28,389 nucleotides of DNA from Chrysochromulina tobinii (GCA_001275005.1 JWZX01001559.1:1-28389), one strand, 5' to 3'; counted from the stretch's first letter, positions 1-9,938 are shown. Notes: generated by a model not told the origin, from the sequence alone. Translations and numbers: made by a program.

Positions 1-66
1 AGGAGGAGGAGGAGGAGGAGGAGGAGGGCGAGGAGGAGGGCGAGGAGGAGGAGGAGGGCGAGGAGG
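1..66 (+). repeat. GAG/GGC trinucleotide repeat (poly-Glu)
   Basis: A nearly pure GAG microsatellite interrupted by GGC, in frame with the coding region. It encodes runs of Glu broken by single Gly. It continues past the window edge, so its full length is unknown. Confidence 0.95.
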
Positions 67-1259
67 CTGCAGCGACCAAATCTCCCAAATCTCCCACCAA
101 ATCTCCAAAGGAGAAGATCAAGGCTCCCAAGGAGGGCGGTGGTGGCGCGCAGCTCTGTGCGGCCCTCTTGTGCCGCGCCAACCCGACCGACGCCGATCCC
201 GGCCTCATGGCAGCTGCGTCGATGGGATTGCCCGCTTCGAGCGCTGCCGCGGGCGGCGCGGCCGCTACCTCGATCTCGGCAGCGTCCGCGGCACCCGAGT
301 ATCTCGTTGTGTATGAGGTGTGCTTTGATTTCCTGCTGATCGCCCCTTCGATGGCCTGCTGATAGCTGCTGGATGATCTCTCTCATCAGGTGTACCCAGC
401 GAACCTCGACTATCGATCGCTGCTCGCCGACATCGAAGGACTCTTGCCTGCCCACTCGGGCGTCGACACCGTGGGCCTCGGGCTGCCCTCGAGCCAGCTG
501 CTCGGCTCCCTCGGTGGAATGGTCTCGTCGCCTTCGGACCACTCGCGCGCGTCCAAGAAAGGCAAGGGGTTCGAGCTGCAGCTCACTCTTGAGACAGGCG
601 CGGCCGCCGCCGTGGCCCCGACGGACTTTGAGATCCTCGAAGCGCTCCTAGAGGGCGACCCGCCGCCCATACTCGTCGCGCGCGGCGCCGGCGCCGGCGG
701 CAAGGAGGGCAAAGGCACACGCAACTCGGCGAGCGCGAACGAGGCCAGTGAGGAGGGCGGCATGGGCTTCGTGGACGCAGTCGCGTTGGCCAAGGCGGCA
801 CAGGAAGCCGAGGAGGCGGCAGCGCAGGCGGCGGCAGCGCGCGTGCAGCGGCAGGTGGCGCGCGAGGCGAGCGCCCACGCGCTTCTCCTGCAGCTCGAGA
901 TGCGAGCTGACGAAGCCTTCCGAGCGCACGAGATGCGAGTCTGGACTGCTGCCCATCCCAACACGGCGAGCAGCCTCGAGGCGTCCACGCAGCGGCTGCG
1001 CCAATTGCAAGCACAATTAGGGCAGGTGTACGAGCAGATCCGCGCGGAGCACGCGCAGACGCTCCAGCTGAGGGCACAGATTGAGGCGCGCTCCGCGCCC
1101 ACGACCACCGCTGCTGCGCTGCGCGCCGAGTCGATGCTCGACGTGGCGCTCAAGACGGCGCGCTCTTCGATCATCCTCGCGGCAGCCGCACACGACGGCG
1201 GCGGCGAGGGCGCCATCGACACCGAGGGCGCCAACGACCCAGAGTCTATTAGCCCGTGA
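1..1259 (+). CDS. Acidic, Ala-rich coiled-coil protein, 3' part (5' end outside window)
   Basis: The frame is open from base 3. It begins with a Glu/Gly run encoded by a GAG repeat and a Lys/Ser/Pro stretch (KSPKSPTKSPK). I place one 72-nt GT-AG intron at 318-389 (phase 0): the upstream reading frame hits a TGA inside it at 360-362, and the join gives ...EYLVVYE/VYPANLDYRS.... Exon 2 runs 390-1259 and ends in TGA. Its second half is Ala/Glu/Gln-rich with heptad-like spacing (about codons 125-245 of exon 2), consistent with a coiled coil. I do not recognise the family. The YLVVYEVYPANLDYRSLLADIEGLL region, interrupted by the intron, is the most protein-like part and the best search query. The acidic and basic low-complexity N-terminus would suit a nuclear or scaffold protein, but that is only a guess. 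Coding status is supported by the long open frame and a clean splice. Confidence 0.7.
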
Positions 1260-1858
1260 CGGCTGTGTCCCTGCCGCTCGACTTCAAAGGGGCTGTATGA
1301 ACTATGCTCTTTAAGGGCACAGTCGGGGCGGCGGGGGCCGTACAGCGAAGCCGTATCAGACCGGTCTCTTATATCCGAAATTAGGATGCCCTGTAAGTAG
1401 AAGAGACTGACGAGGGGCTCGAGAAATCGTCGTACTACCGTGTAGTACAGTAGTCAGAGTCACGGCACACCTCCACGGTAATATGTAGTTACATTAACCC
1501 CCGCAGCCCGCCGTTCCGCCGCCGAGTCCCGAGAGCGAGCTTAGTCCGTAGAGCGAGCCCGACCTCAGGGGCGTAAAAACCCGCTACCCGGCCCGCGGGG
1601 CGTGCGCGTGGCTGCGGGGAATCGTCGAGAGTCGCGCTGTCGGGCTCGGGGCTTCACGCCTTAAGGATTCCAATCCAGCGGCTATCCTGGTCTTCTACCC
1701 GGAGTGTCATGCGAGGAACAGTCGATAAATGAGTCGAAACCGCCGGAATTTCCTAAACGGGTAAAGTCCTTGGAAGGCGCTTTTCTCACCCCTGAGGCTC
1801 TCACCGCGCGGAGACCAGCGTCGCCGCCACGAGCGTAAAGCCCCGAGGAAGAACGCAC
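1260..1858. other. Intergenic region, no gene seen
   Basis: About 600 nt between the stop of the coiled-coil gene and the ATG of the HECT gene. I see no long open frame, no tRNA-like fold and no obvious repeat. It should hold the 3' UTR of the first gene and the promoter and 5' UTR of the second. The last bases before the ATG (GAAGAACGCACATGG) give a purine at -3 and G at +4 context only in part. Confidence 0.6.
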
Positions 1859-4800
1859 ATGGAGGATTACGTCGCGCGACTTGTGGCACACATCCGTTCG
1901 CAGCCGCAGCGCATTTGTAGGCTTGATTCACTTGGCAGCTGCGTGCCGAAGCCACCCGGAGTCGTCGGCAAACTGAGGTCAATCGTGAAAGGGCGGCAAG
2001 AATTCATTCTGCATGACCCGAATCAGGGCGAGGCTCCTGGCAGTGGGAGGGTGAGCCTCGCTCAAGCGCCTGGCACGCGCTCGACAGGCTCTGCAACAGA
2101 TACACTTACAACAGCACCAGCACCTCCTCTCCGGTTAGGCGACGCTCTCGAGCAGCTTCAACTGCAGATGGCGATGACGGCTAGACCCCCGCCTCCCCCT
2201 CCCCCCCCGCCTCCGCCCCCCGCCCCGCCTCAGCCTCCCCCCCGCCTCCGCGACAGTCCTCCGCGCCTGGCCGGTACGCCGTTTCAAAGCCGTTTCCAAA
2301 CCGTTCCAAAGCAGAGGACGACGCCAAATTTTCTCTCGATGGGCGAGATGGGCGAGCACGAGCGCGTGTTCAACTTTCTCAAAAACTCGTCTGGAAGTCC
2401 AAACTTTATTGGTTTGGACTTGCAGACGAGTCTACTCCCCGGTGGGCAGTCGTTTGAGCTCATCTGGAGGCTGGTGCTGCAAGCTGGTGCAGCAGGAATC
2501 AGCATCTCAGCACTTAGAGATGCAATCAACCCAGAGATGGTGCGCATCTTCGGCCGCACTATGAAGCCAAAGTGGTTGACACAGTACCTTGAACTGTTAC
2601 CATCGACTTTTGTTCTCGATACGACGAGCGACGAGCCACGAACCTTCGTTCGGCTGACCTCAGGCGCGCTCGCATTCGAGGGAGAAGGAGAGCAGCGAAC
2701 GCAACCAAGATTAGTTCCAAAGCAGAGGACGACGCCAACGGTAACAGTGACACCATCACCCAGGGCAGACGTGGCGCCGCCAAGGGACGAGACGCCGTGC
2801 GCGGACGACGAGCCGCGCTGCCGCTACCTGCGCTTCTCCAACCTGCCGCACGGCTGCTCCTCTGATGAGCTCGAGACGCTTCTCGAGCCGCTCGGCAAGG
2901 TGGAGGAGGTGCAGGTCGCGAGGGCGAGCGGCGGCGGCATGCTCGCGCTTGTGGAGATGTCGTGCACGCGCGAGGCCACGAGCGCCAAGCGCCGGCTCAA
3001 CGAAATGCCGCTCCGCGGAAGCACCATGACCGTTGTCTTTGACAGCGCCCGCTCCCGCAACGAGCCCTCAACGCAGTCGCAACAGCCGCAATCTTCGGCG
3101 CCTCCCGAGATGGAGGAGGGAGAAATTCGCAAATCTGCGCTGTTCGGTTCATCCGAATGTGGTGCAGCAGAAAGTGGCGCAGTCGTGTATGAGAAAGGCT
3201 ACACTGATGGCTGGTATGCAGGCCATCAGGCCGCTGCAGAGGACATTTGGAGGAATGCAGAGTACGCACGAGTGCAGCTGCAGAAGGAGCTCGACGAGGC
3301 GCATGAGGTGGAGCGTACCAAGATGATTGAGACGATGAAGCAGCACTACCGGCAGGCGCTTGCCATGCAGGTAGGCCAGGGCGTGAATGCGAGAGTGGCG
3401 AGAATGGCTAGGGAACAGCTTATGGAACAGCATCAGCAGCACTCGAGTGCACCGAGCGCACCGTCGGAGTCCCTAATGAAAGCGGCGGCTGCCGCCGCGG
3501 ACGCGGCTGCAGACGCGGCCATCGCCGCCGCAGATGCCCCAATGGCAAGCGACATCGTGCTCTCGGCGGCCGCTCATGCCACCGGTAAGCGGCAGCTGGG
3601 GCTAGGGCTCGATGCTGCAGCAACGCCCTGCTTCGAAGACCTGGGACAGTCCAGTGCACAGGAGACTCAGGTGTATGGCGCGGAGACGGCAAAGGGCGCT
3701 CACGAGGATGCTCACGAGGATCTCGCTTCTTGTGGGGAACTACTCCTGTGCGGAACTGCTTCTTATGAAGAAAGCGTTGCAAAGGCGCCGCCCGGCGCCT
3801 CAGCGGGGAGTGCCGGCAAGTTCAAGAAGCGGACGGTCGCCGGCTGGATGAGGTACGAGGCGTACGGGCAGATCGGTAAGAAGGCCGACTCGAAGGCGAA
3901 TGGCGCAGCCAGTGGAGCGGACGGTGGAGCGAAGGCGGCCACGGCGAGCAGCAGCGGCGGTGCAGCGCTCGACATGGATTTCGACGACTTCGAGATTGCG
4001 GAATTCGAGACCGCCGACCAGCTTCACTCCGCCAGTTCTCCTCTAGTCGGTGCCAAGGCGATGACCGCCGCTACCACCACCAATGCCGCCGCCGCCAGGC
4101 CCGAGGCGAAGGGTGATGCCCACGATGACGCTATCGAGGAGCAGGGGGCGCCTGTCAAGCGTCCTCGTGAGCGTCCTCGGGACGACAGTGAAGAGCCCCG
4201 ACACTCATCCACAGCCGCTCAGACTCACACCACAGTGCCCTCGCCGAAGACGGAGCGTCTTCACGAATCCGACGAAGCCGACGGTGCGCCGAAGACTGAG
4301 CGGGCGGTAGCGGGCGGACGGAGCGTCGTTGTGAGCCACGCCAGCGACTACGGCCCGTCGCTCCTCGACGAGGAGCGCAATCAGCATGCCATCAGAAACG
4401 CCCGCATACCGTCGCTTCTCGCGCCTGCTCCAGTGACACTCACGCTCGCCCTCACGCGTCGTCTGCTCGCGTTTCGTCAGTACCTCGAGATGCGTCGGCT
4501 GTGTGTGGGCGTCAAGAGTAGCACCAAGCCGTGGCAGCTCAGGGTGCGCCGCGGGCCCTTTTTGGTCGCGGACGTTCTCGAGCATTTTGGATATGGGCAG
4601 CGACGTGAGAAGCCCGAGCGCGTGCTCAAGCAGCTGTACAGCCTCACCTCAGTCACCTTCATCGACCCACGCACCGGGCGCGAGGAGGAGGGCGACGATC
4701 TTGGCGGCCTCACACGCGAGCTGTACTCCCTCTTTTGGCGCGAGGTGCTCCGCGAGGAGCACGGTCTCTTCGAACGAGCTGTGGGGAACGACTCGCCAGG

Positions 4801-5671
4801 CGGCAGCCTGCCCCGCCCAAGCGCACCGCCCGAGGCACTCGAAGCCGTTGGTCGCGTGTTACTCAAGTGCATCATCGACGACCATCCAATCGGCCACGGC
4901 GTGTGCCCGTTCCTTCTCGATCAGCTCGTCCATGGGGACGCGGGCGCCGCCTCGGAGCTCGGGTGCCCGGCCTCCGCACTTCGCGCGCTCGCCACTTTCG
5001 ACGCATCACTCGCTGAGAGCTGGCGACAATTGCTCGAGGCGCCCGAACAACACTTGGCCGGTCTCACCTATGAGGACTTTGATCCGGGCGCACCAGAAAT
5101 CCATGTGCCGCCGGCCGCCTTCGGCGAGGCCATCCGAATGGGCGTAACGCAGCGGCTGCTTACGAGCCGCGCCGGTGCGTTCGCGGCGCTGCGCCGGGGG
5201 GCACACGGAGTCGAAGACCTGACGGTGCAACTCGCAACCGTCGGCTCGAGTGACGAGCTGTCGTTCCTGCTACAGGGCAAGCGCGAGGTTTCGGCGCATG
5301 AGCTGCTCGAGTGCTTCACACTGCCCCGCACGTCAGCGCATGAGGAGGCGGCAGCGGGCTTCGCGGCGGTCGGCTCGGAGGTGCCGAGCTACTTGGAGGC
5401 GCTCTTATTGGACGAAACCGTCTTTGGCCCCGAGGAGAGGCTCGCGCTTCTGCGCTGGTGCACGGCGCTCGCGGCGCTCCCAATGGACGGACTGGGCGAG
5501 CAGAAGATCACGCTGCGCCTCTACGGCGACGAAGCTGACGATGCGACATTGCCCGAGACGCACACGTGCACGCGCGAGCTGCACCTTCCAAACTACTCAT
5601 CGGCCGAGGTGCTCCAGGCCAAGCTGCTCCTTGCCATCGAGCACATTGAAGACGGTTTCTTGAAGGCATGA
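1859..5671 (+). CDS. HECT-type E3 ubiquitin ligase with winged-helix/LOTUS-like segments and an RRM (1270 aa)
   Basis: Single-exon frame from an ATG. The C-terminal ~390 residues (about 880-1270) form a HECT domain. The N-lobe signature reads VTFIDPRTGREEEGDDLGGLTREL. The C-lobe signature LPETHTCTRELHLPNYSS places the catalytic cysteine at residue 1237 (TGC at 5567-5569), which would carry the ubiquitin thioester. Upstream, in order: a short winged-helix-like segment (about 1-60); a Pro run (about 110-130); a second helical segment resembling OST-HTH/LOTUS (about 185-270, FELIWRLVLQAGAAGISISALRDAIN); an RRM at about 321-400 (RNP2-like YLRFSNLP, weak RNP1 GGGMLALVEM); a coiled-coil segment near 450-540; an Ala-rich run; and a basic cluster KRPRERPR near 766 that could be a nuclear signal. 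The HECT assignment is firm and the RRM good. The LOTUS calls are by eye. I infer an RNA-binding ligase that ubiquitylates RNP components. A 25-nt exact repeat encoding VPKQRTTP occurs twice (residues 149 and 286). Confidence 0.9.
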   Translation: MEDYVARLVAHIRSQPQRICRLDSLGSCVPKPPGVVGKLRSIVKGRQEFILHDPNQGEAPGSGRVSLAQAPGTRSTGSATDTLTTAPAPPLRLGDALEQLQLQMAMTARPPPPPPPPPPPPAPPQPPPRLRDSPPRLAGTPFQSRFQTVPKQRTTPNFLSMGEMGEHERVFNFLKNSSGSPNFIGLDLQTSLLPGGQSFELIWRLVLQAGAAGISISALRDAINPEMVRIFGRTMKPKWLTQYLELLPSTFVLDTTSDEPRTFVRLTSGALAFEGEGEQRTQPRLVPKQRTTPTVTVTPSPRADVAPPRDETPCADDEPRCRYLRFSNLPHGCSSDELETLLEPLGKVEEVQVARASGGGMLALVEMSCTREATSAKRRLNEMPLRGSTMTVVFDSARSRNEPSTQSQQPQSSAPPEMEEGEIRKSALFGSSECGAAESGAVVYEKGYTDGWYAGHQAAAEDIWRNAEYARVQLQKELDEAHEVERTKMIETMKQHYRQALAMQVGQGVNARVARMAREQLMEQHQQHSSAPSAPSESLMKAAAAAADAAADAAIAAADAPMASDIVLSAAAHATGKRQLGLGLDAAATPCFEDLGQSSAQETQVYGAETAKGAHEDAHEDLASCGELLLCGTASYEESVAKAPPGASAGSAGKFKKRTVAGWMRYEAYGQIGKKADSKANGAASGADGGAKAATASSSGGAALDMDFDDFEIAEFETADQLHSASSPLVGAKAMTAATTTNAAAARPEAKGDAHDDAIEEQGAPVKRPRERPRDDSEEPRHSSTAAQTHTTVPSPKTERLHESDEADGAPKTERAVAGGRSVVVSHASDYGPSLLDEERNQHAIRNARIPSLLAPAPVTLTLALTRRLLAFRQYLEMRRLCVGVKSSTKPWQLRVRRGPFLVADVLEHFGYGQRREKPERVLKQLYSLTSVTFIDPRTGREEEGDDLGGLTRELYSLFWREVLREEHGLFERAVGNDSPGGSLPRPSAPPEALEAVGRVLLKCIIDDHPIGHGVCPFLLDQLVHGDAGAASELGCPASALRALATFDASLAESWRQLLEAPEQHLAGLTYEDFDPGAPEIHVPPAAFGEAIRMGVTQRLLTSRAGAFAALRRGAHGVEDLTVQLATVGSSDELSFLLQGKREVSAHELLECFTLPRTSAHEEAAAGFAAVGSEVPSYLEALLLDETVFGPEERLALLRWCTALAALPMDGLGEQKITLRLYGDEADDATLPETHTCTRELHLPNYSSAEVLQAKLLLAIEHIEDGFLKA
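2303..2738 (+). repeat. Two copies of an exact 25-nt direct repeat inside the HECT gene
   Basis: Copies at 2303-2327 and 2714-2738 are identical and in the same reading frame. Both encode the octapeptide VPKQRTTP. One copy lies before and one after the second winged-helix-like segment, so they bracket it. Confidence 0.9.
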
Positions 5672-5978
5672 CTCGAAGGCCGTCTCCCGCCCACTCTGCT
5701 CCCCTCCTTGACCTTGCCATTTGGGTGCGCTTTGTACTAGTTCGATCGTAAAGCAGGTATTACGATTGAGGATTGCGTGGCCGTTTGTTAGCCTATTGTG
5801 GCCGTGTCAAGCGTCCGTCGTTGTGGTTTCGTCTGAATCGCGCGCAGATCGCGCGCAGATCACGTCTGGGACGCGTCCCGGACGCGATTTTGGACAAAAT
5901 TTTGTCCCAAAAAAGGTCGCGATTGTGCCAAAGGACGCGTCCAGGACGTCCTGGCAGACGCGAAGTAAAACTTCGGCC
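5672..5978 (+). promoter_or_regulatory. Upstream region of the anion transporter with clustered palindromes
   Basis: There is no credible gene here. Perfect palindromes occur at 5868-5879 (GGGACGCGTCCC), 5892-5907 (GGACAAAATTTTGTCC) and 5941-5954 (CCAGGACGTCCTGG). The 10-mer GGACGCGTCC occurs at 5869-5878 and again at 5933-5942. A direct repeat of GCGCGCAGATC lies near 5840-5861. All lie within 140 nt of the transporter ATG at 5979. They could be binding sites for dimeric transcription factors, or structure in the 5' UTR. The palindromes are seen directly; the role is inference. Confidence 0.5.
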
Positions 5979-8949
5979 ATGCAGACGACTCCACGCGACG
6001 CAGTGACGGAGCGCGGCGAGCCGCGCCGACTCAGAATTGTAGCAGAGATCGTGCAAGATGGAGAGGGCGACCTTCTAGGAGAAGCGCAGCGCGCCATGAG
6101 GTCGCCGACGCAGACACCGAGACAAGGACCAATCGACGCCACAGCGAAAGACGCAAAGGACTACGACACGCGGGACGTCACGCTGCACGACGACACGCTG
6201 GACGACGACACGCTGGACACAGCGCGCAAGCACGAATCTTCAACGGGCGACGATGATCATGACAGCGACCTCGACCCGTCAGACGACGACTTCACCTTCA
6301 CATGGGTCCTCGTCGGTGGCCTCAACATGGTGAGAGATGTCGTGAAATTCCTGTGCACCGTCAAGTTCTCCGTCTTTGTCGCGATCTTGGGCTCGGTGCT
6401 GATCGTCGCCTTCTCCGCCTTAGATGGCGATATCTGCATTCAAACAAATAACGTCAGCAAGGTCAGCGACGTCACCTCTCTTCAGAACGTCAGCAACGTA
6501 ATGCGGAACGTCACCAGTAAAGTGACGAGGTGGACGCCCGAGATCACCTGCCTCACCAGCGAATCGTATTGGGTCATGGCGCTCTACCTCTACGCCCTCA
6601 TCGTGATGGCCAACGACGCCCCTCCCGACTTAGTGATGCTCGGACTCACGATCGTCCTCCTCTTCTCCGAAATCATTACCGACAAAGATGCGTGGTCCGG
6701 CTTCTGCAGCACCTCCATCCTCGCAATCGCATCGCTCCTCGTCATGTGCAGGGCTCTCGAGGAGACAAAGGCAGTCGAGGCGGTGCTTCTGCCCATCCTC
6801 GGCAATCCATCCAACCATTTTAGTGCGATACTCCGGCTGACATTGCCCGTCGTTTTTCTCTCCGCCTTCCTCAACAACACGCCCATCGTTGCCATGCTCA
6901 TGAGCGTCTGTGAGAATTGGGCCGCTCGCTCCAACTTGTCTGTCAAGTGCCTCCTCATGCCCCTCTCGTTCGCGTCGCTGCTTGGTGGCTGTTGCACGCT
7001 CATCGGCACGTCGACCAACCTCGTTCTCAACGGGCTGATCAAGGACGATAAAGACCCGCCCATGAAGCCCTTCACTCTCTTCCAGTTCTCCGCTGTCGGA
7101 TACCCTGGCGCAATCGCGGGCTGCGTCTACATGGCGGTGTTCGTGCCTTTGTACTTTCGCCCGAAGCGTGCGCCGGGCGCGAAGGCCGAGACGATATGGT
7201 CTTGCTTAAATCCCTGCTACACCATACCCATCACGAAGAACGAGCCGACACAGTCGACTGCCCTCGATCTCGAGATATCTGGGCATTCGATGAGCTCGAT
7301 GCTGCCGGTAGCAACGGTGGTGCAGCCGGCGGGCTTCGGGTCGCGAGGATCGCCCAGGTGTGTAGTCTCTCCTCTCTCTCTCTCTCATCTAGCCCGTACC
7401 TGGCCCGCACCTCGCCCGCACCTCGCCCGCACCTCGCCCGCATCTCTCCCCTCACATCTCGCCCGCACCTCGCCCGCATCTCAGGTACGTCCTCGAGGTA
7501 CTCGTCACGCGCAAGTGCGCTCTCCTCCTCGGCACCGCTCCCGCCGAACTAGGCTCCCTCGTCGTGCCTGATTGCAAGGCGGCATGTGTGCCGAGGGTGC
7601 TCATCCGTGCGCACGACGTCCACCCCATTGGGCCGCTCACGAGCCCTACTCTGCTCATCCAGGAAGGCGACCGGCTCCTCGTACGATGCCTGGCGCCGGC
7701 CGTGCCAGCGCTGCGCAAGGTGGGAGGGCTTATCATCCGGCCCGATGCGTCAGATGCACCGGCGCGCCGGGATGACACTGGTGCCGTCAAGGTGATGGTT
7801 GAGGCGACGATCGGGAATCTCTCCCCTCTCGATGGGATGAGCCTAGCGGACGCACTGGCTTCCGATACCATGAGCGGGGCACATGTCTGGGCGATTCGCG
7901 AGATGGCCGGCAACGAGCTGGCCGCTGCCAGGACTCGCCGACCCTCACGAGATTCTCACGAGACGGGCTCGCCTGCGGTGCAGCCGACCCTCGTCGATAA
8001 CGACTCAACTCTGATGATGTGGCACCGTGACACCGGGTGCGTCATTCGCGAGTTCTCTCTCGTCGCAAGCTCTCTCTCGTCGCAAGCTGCCGATGGTAAG
8101 GCGAAACAACCATCACCTGCATCAGACCATCTTGACCACCTCTTGCCAGGCTCCACAGGCTTCTCGAGCCGGCAGCAGAGCTTGCCGCTGACTGTCGGTA
8201 CCGTGCTGCTCGTCGAGGCTCCAAACAGCTGGGTGTGGGCACACCGGGCGACGAGTGCATTTGCGCACCTCGAGCGTATCACAGATACCGCCGCCGATCC
8301 CACTGCCAGTACCACTGCTGCTAGCGTGCGACGGCCGTTCCGGCCGCTCAAGAAGGCAGATGTCATCAAGAAATTGAGGGTCTTCGCGTGTCTCAGCGCG
8401 CTGGTCGCCTTGCTCTGCCTCTCTGCCTTCGAGACAGTTGACCTGTTCCCACTTGCACTCGCCATAAGTGCCGGTTACATCGCGATCGGAGCCATGACCC
8501 TGAACCAGGCGTGGCGCGCGATCAACTACCGTGTCATTCTCACCGTCGCGTGCTCGTTCGGCCCCGGCAAGGCGCTCACGAACACGGGCCTCGCCAAGTT
8601 CGCCGGCGTCGCGCTCATGGCTATGACCAGTCTTGGCACCTTTGGCTTCCTCTTTATGATTGTTCTCTTCACTTCGTTGCTCACGAGCATTGTCTCGAAC
8701 TCAACAGCCGTCATCACAATCTACGCGATCCTGCGTACGATGCAAGTGCCTGGCATCTCAATGGAGGCGATGATGTGCTGTATGTGTCTTGGCGCCTCGA
8801 CCGACTACATCACGCCCATCGGGTACCAAACGAATCTGATGGTGTACAAGCGTGGGGGCTACGCGTTCTCCGACTACACAAAGGTGGGTGCCGGCCTGAC
8901 GATTCTGAATTGCGTCACCTACGCTGGAATGGCAATGCTCGCCCTGTGA
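5979..8949 (+). CDS. SLC13/DASS-type anion (probably sulfate) transporter, SAC1/SLT-like, with RCK_C-like domains
   Basis: Exons 5979-7357 and 7485-8949 (947 aa). The intron at 7358-7484 is phase 2; splicing regenerates Arg460 and reads on as YVLEVLVTR. 5979 is the first ATG of the frame. The N-terminus is acidic and cytosolic-looking. The first membrane half (about 115-400) carries NNTPIVAM near 302 and GTSTNLVLNG near 343. The soluble middle (about 460-700) looks like two RCK_C/TrkA-C domains. The second membrane half (about 710-947) carries FGPGKALTNTGLA, SNSTAVITIY (864 on) and ITPIGYQTNLMVY. The paired NNT/SNS-T hairpins and the inserted RCK_C domains are the known layout of algal SAC1/SLT sodium-sulfate transporters and relatives. 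Several N-x-S/T sites lie in the loop after the first helix (about 157-182), suggesting a glycosylated plasma-membrane or vacuolar protein. Substrate is inferred from the family; other divalent anions are possible. Confidence 0.88.
7358..7484 (+). repeat. Transporter intron made mostly of an 11-nt tandem repeat
   Basis: After the donor and a CT-dinucleotide run comes GCCCGCACCTC repeated in tandem: a variant at 7392-7402, copies from 7403 to 7446, a short interruption, then copies at 7461-7471 and 7472-7482 that run into the CAG acceptor. The repeat supplies the pyrimidine-rich tract before the 3' splice site. Confidence 0.9.
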
Positions 8950-9417
8950 GGGTCACGGACTGGTCCGGGAGACAAAGGGGAAGGGGGATGCGATGATGTA
9001 CGAGCTGCGCGTGCGCGCGCCTCGTGTACTGATACGAGGCGCCGACGACGACTGATGGCGCGCTCGGGGATCGGCAGGCTCGGGCGGGCTCGGGCGCTTG
9101 GGGGCGATCGGGTGGTGATTTCCCTGGCAATTTCTACCCATGTGCAACGAGGTGGCGGGCAAGCACAACGAAATGGGCGAAACATCAACATGCAGTCGCA
9201 GAGAGGCGTCGGGCAGGCGAGCCCTTAACTTTCGTGAGACCGTGCCTCGCAGGCTCTTATTCGGGCTCTTACTTTCGCCCACTTCGCTTGGCACTCGCTT
9301 CAGATCTGCTTTGGATCTAGCTTCTGATCGCGCTCTCGAATCGGCTCTCGAATCGGCTCTCGCTCGCTCTGCTCGGCTCTCGCTCGCGCTCGCTCTTAAG
9401 ACTCTGGTGCATATGTC

Positions 9418-9582
9418 GCATGTTTGGCAGTTGGCTCTCGCTTGGCCCTGCGTATACTCTGTTCTCTCGGCGCTCTCGCTCATGTTCATGGCTGCATGTT
9501 CCGGCAGTTGGCTATCGCTCGGCCCTGCGTATACTCTGTGTACCTCTCGGCGCTCGGCTCGCCCAACTGTCTGGCTGCATGT
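9418..9582. repeat. Tandem repeat, ~76-82 nt unit, two copies plus the start of a third
   Basis: Copies begin with GCATGTT at 9418 and 9494, and a third truncated start lies near 9577. Both full copies share GGCAGTTGGCT, CTTGGCCCTG or CTCGGCCCTG, CGTATACTCTGT and CTCTCGGCGCTC, with small indels. No coding role seen. Confidence 0.8.
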
Positions 9583-9905
9583 TCGGTCTTGAGTCTACAG
9601 TCTATTGTGGTACATAAAAGTGAATTATTAATTCAGACGCTAGCATGTGGGGGCTTCCCCACGCGCGTCTCTCACGACAAACCTCAAACGTCACGAACGC
9701 ACGATACAAGCGATCCTGGGTTCGTAGTCATAAGTCAGTTATCAGTGAATCAGTAAGATGAACCCCGGACCGTATACGGACCGTATTGGCTGTTATACTT
9801 GTGGGGGCTTCTCGTAGGGGGGTCACAAACGAACCGCCCTCTGCCACAAGGGCGAAGGGGGGGTTCTAGCACAGCCCGATGGTCGCCGCCTCGTTACGGG
9901 TACGG

Positions 9906-9938
9906 TCCGGTGAGACAAAAGAAAACTTTTCTACCGGA
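9906..9938. other. Two-tier inverted repeat / hairpin
   Basis: Outer arms TCCGGT (9906-9911) and ACCGGA (9933-9938) pair perfectly. Inner arms AAAAG (9917-9921) and CTTTT (9926-9930) also pair, leaving a small internal bulge. The function is unknown. Confidence 0.4.

Noticed and set aside
410-1234. 274-residue minus-strand frame opposite the first gene
   Set aside because: Ser/Ala/Arg-rich antisense translation with no domain. The plus-strand frame joins cleanly to the upstream exon.
5721-5978. N-terminal extension of the transporter from 5721
   Set aside because: The codon there is TTG, and the added sequence spans the palindromes with no membrane or targeting logic. The first ATG is at 5979.
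9140-9592. 150-residue open frame in the gene-poor region
   Set aside because: Most of it translates simple TCGGCTC-type sequence and the ~78-nt tandem repeat. There is no domain, and overlapping frames are equally open.
9640-9740. Possible tRNA (GGGTTCGTAG resembles a T-arm)
   Set aside because: No matching acceptor stem or anticodon arm could be drawn around it.
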